The translations under genes and the position numbers were made by a program. Below the pieces are notes generated by a model, which saw only the letters and a program-made list of their open reading frames with translations, ran no database searches and had not been told where the DNA came from. Below are positions 9,745 to 20,500 of a stretch of 64,000 nucleotides of DNA, in pieces (position 1 is the stretch's first letter; each line of letters begins with the position of its first letter). Origin of the DNA: Urophycis tenuis (Eukaryota; Chordata; Actinopteri; Gadiformes; Phycidae). The DNA is taken from positions 8,425,213 to 8,489,212 of the forward strand of contig JAXIVH010000001.1 in assembly GCA_036785325.1 (NCBI GenBank), in the 5' to 3' direction.

Positions 9745-11531
9745 ATGTCGCTCTCCAAACGTAAAAGAAAAGTGGATGACGAACACAGACAATTCCAAGA
9801 AAGATGCACATTACAGTATTTTTTTGTTGAGTTCAGTGGAAATGGCATCTGCCTAATATGTAAAGAGAAAATTTCCATTCTTATATATATCTTATATATA
9901 TCTTATATATATCTTATATATAATCTCAAGCGACATTACGCGACAACACACGGAGAGCAGTATGAGAAATACAGCGGAGATGACAGGAAAAGGCGAGCCG
10001 AGCAGCTACAAAGAGGACTGGTATCCCAGCAAGAACTTTTCCACAAAGCTGGTAAGGACAGTGATGCTGCAGTCGAAGCAAGTTACGTGGTCAGTGAATT
10101 AATCACCGAGGCAGGAAAGCCATTCACCGAGGGGCAGTTTCTGAAGGACTGCATGCTATGAGTTGCTGATATTCTGTGTCCCGAAAAGAAAAGCCTGTTT
10201 AACAACCTTTCGCTGTCAACACTGGCAGAGCGGATTAATGAACTTTCTGGTAATATCTATGAACAGTTGCGGGACAAAGCAAAAAGTTTCACTGCATTCT
10301 CTGTGGCGCTTGACGAAAGTACTGATGCAACTGACAATGCTCAGCTTGCAATTTTTACCAGGGGTGTGGATGACAGGTTTGAGGTGACAGAAGAGTTGCT
10401 GAGTGTGTGTCCGATGCATGGCCACACTAAAGCGAAAGATATATTTAGCAACTGTGTGATGCGATGGAGCGGCTTGGTCTGCCATGGAACAGACTGGTGG
10501 GCATTACAACCAACGGTGTGCCGTCCATGACCGGGAAAAAAACAGACTGGTTGCGCTGGGTCAGAGAAAGTTAACGGAGGAAAACTCAGACCCAGCGATC
10601 GCTCTGCACTGCATTATACATCAGCACGCGCTGTGCAGCAAATGCTTGCCATTTGAACATGTCATGTCTGTCGTCGTGAAATGTGTGAATTACATCCTGT
10701 CCAGAGGATTACAGCAACGCTAGTTCTGGGCCTTTTTGGAATAAATCAAAACATGGTATGGTGATGTACTGTATTTGAAGGTGCGCTGGCTCAGCAGGGA
10801 AAATGTGCTGAAGAGATTTTTTGAGTTAAGAGCTGAAGAGATTCATGGAAGATGGCAGACTGGATGTTCCTGACCTAGATGATCCAAAATGTATAATGGA
10901 TTTGGCATTCCTTGTGGATATAACACAACAACTAAACATCCTGAACTTAAAGCTGCAGGGTCCTGGTGAGCTCATCACAACAGCCTATAAGAGCGTGAAG
11001 GCCTTCTCCACAAAACTGAGACAGTGGAAAACTCAAGTGTCTGCAAAAAACCTCTGCCATTTTGCTGCATGCAGATCTTTGGCAGAAGAGGGAACAGTAT
11101 TCAGTGGTGATTAATATGTATCTGCTATTGAAAACCAGCAGCAAGAGTTTGATGAGCGATTTGCTGATTTCAAGGCTCACCGTGACACTTTCCAGCTGTT
11201 TGCAGACCCCATTCTCAGCTGATGTGGAGTGTCCCCAGCATGTTGCAAACTGAACTCATTGACTTACAGTGGACCAGTGAACTGAATGCTAAATTCAGAG
11301 AGGCACAGGGAAAAGCAGACAAGACTGGAGAGTTCCTCAGAGAGCTGCCTCCTTAATTCCCAGAGCTGTGCAGAGTTTTCAGTCGTATTATGTGCCTTTT
11401 TGGGAGCACATATGTGTGTGAGAAACTGTTCTCTACAATGGACCTTAATAAAAGCAAGTACAGGACCAGGCTTACAGATGCTATCCTTGAGGGTGTACTC
11501 AGAGTTTGAACCGCAACATCCATCAGAGTAA
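9745..11531 (+). pseudogene. hAT transposase pseudogene with BED finger
   Basis: The start MSLSKRKRKVDDEHRQFQER is typical of GTF2IRD2/Charlie-like hAT proteins. A BED-type finger follows (CLICK... LKRHYATTH) but is stretched by an 11-bp tandem repeat. Known lesions: a TGA at 10159-10161 with the same frame resuming (VADILCPEKKSLFNNLSLST), a frameshift near 10460, further frameshifts around 10570-10850, and stops near 11112 and 11354. Landmarks are SVALDESTDATDNAQLA (about 10300-10350) and the C-terminal dimerisation motif YVCEKLFSTM, split by frame changes near 11410. It cannot make a functional transposase. Confidence 0.8.
9886..9923 (+). repeat. 11-bp tandem repeat inside the BED finger
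   Basis: The unit CTTATATATAT is repeated about four times within the finger coding region. Three units add 33 bp, so the reading frame is kept and extra residues (IYILYISYIY) sit between the Cys and His pairs. Confidence 0.85.
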
Positions 11532-11828
11532 ATACAGCTCAGCTATGTGAACAGAAGCACTGCCAGGTATCTGGGAAGAAATAAAGCACAAATGGAATCA
11601 GAAGCGATTTTTCTGTTGAGTGAAATGTTAAAATAGGTTATTTAAGGTAAAAATTGCACTGACTGTTAAAATGTGCATACAAGGCTAGAGTTCTTTTTTG
11701 TGTTGTTATTTAATATGAAGACAGTATGAACAGAAGTGCTGTCAGTTCATGAAAGGCTTTGATTAGTTATTTAAGAATGAGGCCAAAAACATTTGCACTT
11801 ACTGTGAATTGAATAGTTTTGTAATAGT

Positions 11829-12884
11829 CAGTACGTTTACATGCAGCAAGAAATTCGAATTTCTGATCGGATCAGATAATAGGCGAGTTTCAGATCGTTT
11901 GCATTTGCGCATTTGTTGCAACGAGACTTGAGAAGATCCGGCGGAACTCGTCATAATCACATCAAGTTCCCGTCTGGTCAAGGCGGACACAGGTGAACTT
12001 CTCGTCAACAACTTCCGTTCTTCGTAGCAGACGAGTTGAGGCATTGGATCTCCCCTTACTGATGCAGGCTGAGGAGCAAGTGCGATGAATTTTCTGCATG
12101 CACAATGGCTTGGCTATGTGGAGAAATGTGTAAATAAAATAAATAAAATAAAAAATGCATGATGAGTGATGAAGTGAAAGTTCACAAAATCGTCTCTTTT
12201 TAATCTCTTTTTAATATGCATATTTTGGGAGAGGGCACCAGAGACGCCTCTCTGAAAGGTGTAACGTCACTTCTGACGTGGATAATTTAATTTCGGTATT
12301 CCAACCAACCAGGGAAAAGTTGAGAGGATGTTGAGGGGAGTGTCTTATGTCCGCACTTGCTCGAGAGAACATGGCCAGAAAAGCAGGCGGAAGTTGTTTT
12401 CCTGAAAACACGCGAGTTTTGAAAGCCAGGTGAATCGTCGCATCGGAAGTTCATCAGAGGTATTTCTGACGTTTTCATCCCAGAATGCATTCTGAAGCAT
12501 GGCAAACGAAGCCTCATGCCTCATCTGAAACTCGCCTAATGACATGCGTAAGACCGGATCACTTGTCCGAGTAAACATGCCGTTCAGAGAATCGGATTAA
12601 CAGCCGGAGCATGGGCTGACTCTGGACGCTATGTGGCGCTGCGCATGTGCAGAATGGCACTGCGCGTGCGCAGAATGCATAATCCGATTCAGATTTGATT
12701 GCTGAGTATACATGCCGTTAAAAGTCCGACTATGATCGAATTATCCAGGTGTAGTTATCCGATTTTAGATGTCCAAAATAGGTCAGAAGTAGGTCGGATT
12801 AAGGTGTTTACATGCACTTAAAAAGTCCGAACGATGTCTTATACGATTAGAAATTCGAATTTCTTGCTGCATGTAAACGTACTG
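11829..12884. mobile_element. MITE-like element with about 36-bp terminal inverted repeats
   Basis: The left end CAGTACGTTTACATGCAGCA continues into AGAAATTCGAATTTCT, and the exact complement closes the right end at 12849-12884. Inside there is no credible coding region. Sub-terminal TTACATGC-like motifs recur near 12700-12820. No clear target duplication is visible, so I leave the superfamily open. It lies within the 3' part of the hAT element. Confidence 0.82.
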
Positions 12885-13662
12885 TCTATCGTACAATATT
12901 TGAAAATAAACCCCGTTTTCTGAAATATTTGTGATTTTTTTTATTTTTATACTTGTCTGGAACACTAAAGCGGCCCCCACTGAGATGACAGTGCCAGCAG
13001 TGGCCCCCAGCTCTTTTGAGTTTGAGACCCTTGGCGTAAACAGTGTGCTGAGAACACAAAATACAAAATACAAAAGTGAAAGTGAGTTAGTGCGCTGTAG
13101 TAGTGAACTGCAAATACTGCAAAGTGGAGTGTGCAGTCCCTGAGTCAAAGTTAAAAGTTTGTGAGTCGTGGTGGGAGGGAGGTGATATGAGATCAGATGC
13201 TGCGGGGGGATGTGGGTGGGTGTGAGGTTAGAGTCTGTGGCAGGGGGCAGAGGAGGGAGGAGGGGCAGAGCAGGGAGGGAGTTGAGCCTCCGGACCGCCT
13301 GATGAAAGAAACAAACCTTGATGAGTCTATTAAGTCTCTTGATGTCTGCGACCCTCATCCCACTGCCCCAGCAAAGCATGTGACAGCGAAGAAGATCGCA
13401 CTGGCAATAACAGACTCATAGAACATCGTCAGCATTGTCCTGCAGATGTTGAAGGACCTTAGCCTCCTCAAGGAAAAAAGTCGGCTTTGGCCCTTCTTGT
13501 AGACGGAAGCTATAGAGACCCAAGCTAGCCGAGTTGGGCATCTATCCATGGGGTTTGTGCACTTTGTTTTATTACCATCTCCATTAATTTGTACTTGTAT
13601 TGTTAAATAACAATAATAAATGATAGTATTTATTTTTACTCAGAGATGCAGTCTAGATGTAA

Positions 13663-13829
13663 AAGGGTAAAGGGACATTTGCCCAAAGCGACTTATACAA
13701 TCAGTACATTTGTGGGGTTCGACATGTGGACAGTTGGAGGAGGGGGATCAAGGTGATCGAACCGCCGAGCTTATGGTTAGGGAATGACCCGCTCTGTCCA
13801 CCTGCTCCATCCACTGATCAACTGCCGCC
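13663..13829 (-). mobile_element. tRNA-derived SINE copy 1
   Basis: On the minus strand the head is tRNA-like, with an A-box-like GATCAGTGGATGGAGCAGG and a B-box-like GGCGGTTCGATCACC. The tail contains AAGTCGCTTTGGGCAAATGT, common at fish SINE 3' ends. It is related to the copies at about 47.5 and 49.9 kb. Confidence 0.68.
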
Positions 13830-14128
13830 CCTCAACCCCGAGATGTTATTACACTTGATGAATACATTGTCATCCCTATATTATAAAATAGGCATAACAT
13901 GAACTTACGATTTTTCCCATTAGCAGACGATTGCTGACATCAGATACCTTTTCTTTAAACATAGTTTTTCTTTGAATGTGGTTTAGAATCTCTTAATTAT
14001 TACATTATTTTGTAGAACAGAAGTACTAACTACCTAAAAAAATAAATAACATTGTCCTAATGTTGAAAAGAAAAACATACTTTTTATATAACGTTTTTTC
14101 GTTTTGTGTTATATATATATTATATTTC
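13830..14128. other. AT-rich DNA beyond the mucin 3' end
   Basis: No gene or clear element was seen; it may include the distal 3' flank of the mucin-like gene. Confidence 0.35.
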
Positions 14129-14138
14129 TTTATTTATT
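14129..14138 (-). terminator. Candidate polyadenylation signals of the mucin-like gene
   Basis: On the minus strand two overlapping AATAAA hexamers lie here, about 230 nt after the stop codon. The surrounding DNA is AT-rich, so the match may be partly chance. No cleavage-site evidence is available from sequence alone. Confidence 0.4.
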
Positions 14139-14367
14139 TTGTTGCTGACATACATTATCATATATTTAACAAAAAAGCAGCTCAACTGTTCATATGTATT
14201 TCCAAATACATTAAAAAGAAATGAAAACCAAAAAATGTTTAAAGTGATCAAAGCTCTCTTAGCTGAGTTAGATAAATCCAGGGATCAGGAAATGATTTTG
14301 ATATAAATTAATAGACAAGTTTTGTAACTCAACTTGAAACCATGTAAGATAATGAAACCTTGAATGT

Positions 14368-14537
14368 TCAAACATTGTTACACAGGGTGTGAAACAGTGA
14401 AGAAAATAACAGTAAAGCGACAACATCTGTATTTGTGCCAGTAGTTGTAGCTCTGCTGGTGGTCCCTTGTGTGGCAGAAGCCGGTATGCCGGTGGGTCTC
14501 TGTGGTACTATTGGTGTTGTCGTCATATTTGGAGAGT
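14368..14537 (-). CDS. Last exon: Thr/Ser stalk and GPI-type C-terminal tail
   Basis: The exon begins after a CATAG acceptor and ends at a TGA (plus-strand 14368-14370). It encodes 56 residues: DSPNMTTTPIVPQRPTGIPA, a Ser/Thr/Gly-rich linker, then TGTNTD and a hydrophobic run ending in CNNV. There is no cytoplasmic domain. Small residues before a hydrophobic C-terminus fit a GPI attachment signal; a minimal transmembrane segment is the alternative. I cannot run a predictor to choose the omega site. Confidence 0.7.
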
Positions 14538-17500
14538 CTATGTGAAAGATTAAGAGGTTTTTAGAAATTGGTAAGATGTTATGATGTCAACCATCAGAAC
14601 ATTTTAGATTATTACATTAAAAGCAGGGAGATGCAAGAAACTGACCTGCTCTGATAGTGCCAGGAATTATATTCAGGAATACAATCGATGTATTTAGGGT
14701 CATATTGAGAGCATCTTCTACACTAGTAATGTTTGGCACAACAGACTGATTTGTAAAGATCAAATCAAGCGTTGCCCCCACAGATCCTTCCCTGTAGAGA
14801 AACAGTTGTTATTAGATTTTTACAAATCAAAGTAAGTCATATATGGCAGTGAAACAAAAGAAAACAAATGCCTACTGACCAAAGACTTCTTAGACGCGAT
14901 CGACGGAAAGTGCGTGGATAGACATGGCGGTACCCTCGATTACACTAAAGATGAAAAGCAACATATTTGAGAACTGGTTAAACTGTGACTTTTATAAAAA
15001 TAGAGATGTCAAATAGAGGATCCTGAAAGTATATTACCTCTGTTGTTATATTACGACTTATGGCTTTGAATTCTTGAGACTGGGGATTGTTGTAAGCTGG
15101 GAGGAATTGACGGTTTATCCGAAACTGCAGTAGAAGGTAGCCTTCCTCTACTGTTGGAGGGTCAGTGGATTCATCATCACTCATCTGGAAATGCAAAATA
15201 AATGGAGAAGATGTAACATAATTTTTTATTTTTTTATTTATTGTCTTCGAATTTAGAGGATATGAAGCGATGTTTGAATTGCAAGAAGGGATGATGAGAT
15301 TTATTAAAAAAGGTACGTAATTTATTAAATTGTTCTGTCTAAAATATTATCAGTGTTATTAGTATATTTATATATTCATATATTGTCATGGAAGTCAAAA
15401 TTTGTTAATTGAAATGCTTTTTTAATATGGGAACATGTCATTATGATGTTAAATATATAATATTTTGTGACATCAAGAGAGACTAAAAAATAAATTACAT
15501 TTCTAATTAAGTTCCACCGTATAATAATCAGTTGCGCTCAAAGGTTTTCTGTAATTTTGTCCTTAAACTAAGATTGAGTATCATGAACAGTTTTGAAAAG
15601 TGAATGTTTTAGTGGTGTGTAAGTATTGCTGTTCATGCTGCAGTGGTAATGGTGTAAGGGGTTGTTGGATTGTCTATAGTGGTTGTCGGAACTGCTGTGG
15701 TAACTAATAGACTTACAGTTGTAGTTTTTGGACGTGCAGTTGTGGTTGATGGGCCAGCAGTTGTAGTTGTTGGGCCAGCTGTTGTAGTTGTTGGACCAGC
15801 TGTGGTAGTTGTTTGACCAGCTGTGGTAGTTGGGGGGCCAGCAGTTGTAGTTGTGGGGCCAGCCGTTGTAGTTGTCAGACCAGCAGTTGTGGTTTTCAAA
15901 CCAGCTGTTGTAGTTGTTGGGCCACCAGTTGTAGTTGTAGGGCCAGCCGTTGTAGTTGTCAGACCGCCAGTTGTGGTTGTTGGACCAGCTGTTGTTGATG
16001 TGGGGCCAGCAGTGGTAGTTCTTGGACTTGCTGTGGTAGTTGTAGGGCCAGCAGTGGTAGTTGTTGGACCCGCAGTCGAGGTTGTTGGACCAGCTGTGGT
16101 AGTTGTGGGGCCAGAAGTTGTAGTTGTGGGGCCAGCAGTTGTAGTTGTCAGACCTGCAGTTGTGGTCATTGGACCAGCTGTTGTTGTTGTTGGGCCAGCA
16201 GTTGTAGTTGTTGGGCCAGCAGTTGTAGTTGTTGGACCAGCTGTTGTTGATGTGGGGCCAGCAGTGGTAGTTGTTGGACTTGCTGTGGTAGTTGGGCCAG
16301 CAGTGGTAGTTGTTGGACCCGCAGTTGTGGTTGTTGGACCAGCTGTGGTAGTTGTGGAGCCAGCTGTTGTAGTTGTCGGACCAGCTGTTTTTGACGTTGG
16401 ACCAGCTGTGGTAGTTGTTGGACCCTCAGTTGTGGTTGTGGGGCCAGCAGTGGTAGTAGTTGGACCAGCTGTGATAGTTGTGAGGCCAGCAGTTGTAGTT
16501 GTGGGGCCAGCCATTGTAGTTGTCAGACCAGCAGTTGTGGTTGTCGGACCAGCTGTTGTAGTTGTTGGGCCAGCAGTTGTAGTTGTTGGACCAGCTGTTG
16601 TTGATGTTGGACCAGCTGTGGTAGTAGTGGGACCAGCAGTTGTGGTTGTTGGACCAGCTGTGGTAGTTGTGGGGCCTGCAGTTGTAGTTGTCGGACCAGC
16701 TGTTTTTGACGTTGGACCAGCTGTGGTAGTTGTGGGGCCAGCAGTCGTAGTTGTCAGACCAGCTGTTGTTGATGTGGGGCCAGCTGTGGTAGTTGTCTGA
16801 CCAGCTGTGGTAGTGGTTGGACCATCGGTTGTGGTTGTAGGGCCAGCAGTGGTAGTTGTTGGACCAGCTGTTGTTGTTGTGGGGCCAGCCGTTGTAGTTG
16901 TCAGACCAGCAGCTGTGGTTGTCGGACCAGCTGTTGTAGTTGTTGGGCCAGCAGTAGTAGTTGTTGGACTTGCTGTGGTAGTTGAAGGGCCAGCAGTGGT
17001 AGTTGTTGGACCCGCAGTTGTGGTTGTTGGACCAGCTGTGGTAGTTGTGGGGCCAGCAGTTGTAGTTGTGGGGCCAGTAGTTGTAGTTGTTGCAGCAGCC
17101 GTTGTAGTTGTTGGACCAGCTGTGGTAGTTGTTGGACCCTCAGTTGTGGTTGTAGGGCGAGCAGTGGTAGTTGTTTGACCAGCTGTTTTAGTTGTTGGGC
17201 CAGCAGTAGTAGTTGTTGGACTTGCTGTGGTAGTTGAAGGGCCAGCAGTGGTAGTTGTTGGACCCGCAGTTGTGGTTTTTGGACCAGCTGTGGTAGTTGT
17301 TTGACCCTCAGTTGTGGTTGTACGGCCAGCAGTGGTAGTTGTTGGACCAGCTGTTGTTGATGTGGGGCCAGCAGTTGTAGTTGTGGGGCCAGCCGTTGTA
17401 GTTGTAAGACCAGCAGTTGTGGTTGTCGGACCAGCTGTTGTAGTTGTTGGACCAGCTGTTGTTGATGTGGGGCCAGCATTGGTAGTTGTTGGACTTGCTG

Positions 17501-20500
17501 TGGTAGTTGTAGGGCCAGCAGTGGTAGTTGATGGACCCACAGTTGTGGTTGTTGGACCAGCTGTGGTAGTTGTGGGGCCAGCTGTTTTACTTGTGGGGCC
17601 AGTAGTTGTAGTTGTCGGAGCAGCTGTTGTTGACGTTGGACCAGCTGTGGTAGTTGTGGGGCCAGGAGTCAAAGTTATTGGACCAGCTGTTGTTGACCTG
17701 GGGCCAGCTGTTGTAGTTGTTGGACCACTTGTGGTAGTTTTTGGACCCTCAGTTGTGGTTGTAGGGCCAGCAGTGGTAAATGTTGGACCAGCTGTTGTTG
17801 TTGTGGGGCCAGCAGTTGTAGTTGTTGGACCAGCCGTTGTAGTTGTTGGACCAGCTGTGGTACTTGTTGGACCACCTGTGGTCGTTTTTGGACCCTCAGT
17901 TGTGGTTGTGCGGCCAGCAGTGGTAGTTGTTGGACCAGCTGTTGTTGTTGTGGGGCCAGCAGTTGTAGTTGTTGGACCAGCCGTTGTAGTTGTTGGACCA
18001 GCTGTGGTAGTTGTTGGACCAGCTGTGGTAGTTGTGGGGCCAGCAGTTGTAGTTTTGGGGCCAGCAGTTGTGGTTGTCAGACCATTACTTGTGGTTGTTG
18101 GACCAGTTGTTGTAGTTGTTTGGCCAGCAGTTGTTGATGTTGGAAGACCAGCGGTAGTTGTTGGACTTGTTGTGATAGTTGTTGGACCAGCTGTGGTAGT
18201 CGTTGGACCAGCTGTGGTAGTTGTGGGGCCAGCCGTTGTAGTTGTCGGACCATCTGTTGTTGATGTTGGAAGACCAGCGGTAGTTGTTGGACTTGTTGTG
18301 ATAGTTGTTGGACCAGCTGTGGTAGTTGTTGGACCCTCAGTTTTGGTTGTGGGGCCAGCAGTGATAGTTGTTGGACCAGCTGTTGTTGTTGTGGGGCCAG
18401 CAGTTGTAGTTGTTGGACCAGCTGTTGTAGTTTTTGGACCAGTTGTGGTAGTTTTTGGACCAGCTGTGGTAGATGTTGGACCAGCTGTGGTAGTTGTTGG
18501 ACCCTCAGTTGTGCTTGTGGGGCCAGCAGTGGTAGTTATTGGGCCAGCTGATGTTGTTGTCGGGCCAGCAGTTGTAGTTGTTGGACCAGCCGTTGTAGTT
18601 GTTGGATCAGCTGTGGTAGTTGTTGGACCAGCTGTGGTAGTTGTGGGGCCAGCAGTTGTAGTTGTCGGACCAGCTGTTGTTGACGTGGGGCTTGCTGTGG
18701 TAGTTGTTGGACCAGCTGTGGTAGTTGATGGACCCTCAGTTGTGGTTGTAGGGCCAGCAGTGGTAGTTGTTGGACCCTCAGTTGTGGTTGTTGGGCCAGC
18801 AGTGGTAGTTGTTGGACCAGCTGTTGTTGTTGTGGGGCCAACAGTTGTAGTTGTTGGACCAGCCGTTGTAATTGTTGGACCTGCTGTGGTAGTTGTTGGA
18901 CCAGCTGTAGTAGGTGTGGGGCCAGCAGTCGTAGTTGTGGGGCCAGCAGTTGTAGTTGTCAAACCAGCAGTTGTGGTTATCGGACCAGCTGTTGCAGTTG
19001 TTGGGCCTGCAGTTGTAGTTGTTGGACCAGATGTTGTTGATGTTGGACCAGCAGTTGTAGTTGTTGGACCAGCTGTTGTTGTTGTGGGGCCAGCAGTTGT
19101 AGTTGTTGGACCAGCTGTTGTAGTTGTTGGACCAGCTGTGGTAATTGTTAGGCCAGCAGTTGTAGTTGTGGGGCCAGCCGTTGTAGTTGTCAGACCAGCA
19201 GTTGTGGTTGTCGGACCAGCTGTTGTAGTTGTTGGGCCAGCAGTTGTAGTTGTTGGACCAGCTGTTGTAGTTGTTTGGCCAGTTGTGGTAGTTGTTGGAC
19301 CAGCTGTGGTAGTTGTTGGGCCAGCTGTGGTAGTTGTTGGACCCTCAGTTGTGGTTGTGGGGCCAGCAGTTATAGTTGTTGGACCAGCCGTTGTAGTTGT
19401 TGGATCAGCTGTGGTAGTTGTTGGACCAGCTGTGGTAGTTGTGGGGCCAGCAGTTGTAGTTGTCGGACCAGCTGTTGTTGACGGGGGGCCAGCTGTGGTA
19501 GTTGTTGGACCAGCTGTGGTAGTTGATGGACCCTCAGTTGTGGTTGTAGGGCCAGCAGTGGTAGTTGTTGGACCAGCTGTGGTAGTTGTTGGACCCTCAG
19601 TTGTGGTTGTTGGGCCAGCAGTGGTAGTTGTTGGACCAGCTGTTGTTGTTGTGGGGTCAACAGTTGTAGTTGTTGGACCAGCCGTTGTAGTTGTTTGACT
19701 TGCTGTGGTAGTTGTTGGACCAGCTGTAGTATGTGTGGGGCCAGCAGTTGTAGTTGTGGGGCCAGCAGTTGTAGTTTTCAGACCATTAGTTGTGGTTGTC
19801 GGACCAGCTGTTGTAGTTGTTGGGCCAGCAGTTGTAGTTGTTGGACCAGATGTTGTTGTTGTTGGACCAGCAGTTGTAGTTGTTGGACCAGCTGTTGTTG
19901 TTGTGGGGCCAGCAGTTGTAGTTGTTTGACCAGCTGTTGTAGTTGTTGGACCAGCTGTGGTAGTTGTTGGACCAGCTGTGGTAGTTGTTAGGCCAGCAGT
20001 TGTAGTTGTGGGGCCAGCCGTTGTAGTTGTCAGACCAGCAGTTGTGGTTGTCGGACCAGCTGTTGTAGTTGTTGGACCAGTTGTGGTAGTTGTTGAACTA
20101 GCTGTGGTAGTTGTTGGACCAGCTGTGTTAGTTGTTTGACCCTCAGTTGTGGTTGTGGGGCCAGCAGTGGTAGTTGTTGGACCAGCTGATGTTGTTGTGG
20201 GGCCAGCAGTTGTAGTTGTTGGACTAGCCGTTGTAGTTGTTGGATCAGCTGTGGTAGTTGTTGGACCAGCTGTGGTAGTTGTGGGGCCAGCAGTTGTAGT
20301 TGTCGGACCAGCTGTTGTTGAAGTGGGGCCAGCTGTGGTAGTTGTTGGACCAGCTGTGTTAGTTGATGGACCCTCAGTTATGGTTGTAGGGCCAGCAGTG
20401 GTAGTTGTTGGATCAGCTGTGGTAGTTGTTGGACCCTCAGTTGTAGTTGTTGGACCAGCCGTTGTAGTTGTTGGACCTGCTGTGGTAGTTGTTGGACCAG

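Larger units (their letters stand above)
9463..13035 (+). mobile_element. Decayed hAT (Charlie/GTF2IRD2-like) transposon
   Basis: The left end begins near GGTCCACTTCCGGCCCGCGG and the right end reads TTTGAGTTTGAGACCCTTGG; reversed, the right end resembles hAT termini starting CAAGGGTCTCAAACTC. An exact 8-bp target duplication could not be fixed. The element carries one transposase pseudogene and a 1.06-kb MITE-like insertion. Confidence 0.65.
9397..13549 (-). mobile_element. Second LINE fragment (Rex1/Babar-like), split by a hAT element
   Basis: The 3' end of this LINE is at about 9397-9462 (TCAAGTAACTTTATTTGTCAAA type tail). Its upstream part reappears at about 13036-13549. There the minus strand encodes KKGQSRLFSLRRLRSFNICR and YESVIASAIFFAVTCFAG, conserved near the ORF2 C-terminus, with frame changes. 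After MRVADIKRLNRLIK the sequence jumps to FFHQAVRRLNS, suggesting an internal deletion. The hAT element at about 9463-13035 interrupts it, so the LINE is older than the hAT insertion. Confidence 0.65.

Noticed and set aside
15633..15716. Stop at 15633 as the real end of the protein
   Set aside because: A GTAAGT donor at 15716 precedes it in phase with a downstream SEA-like exon, so this is intronic read-through.
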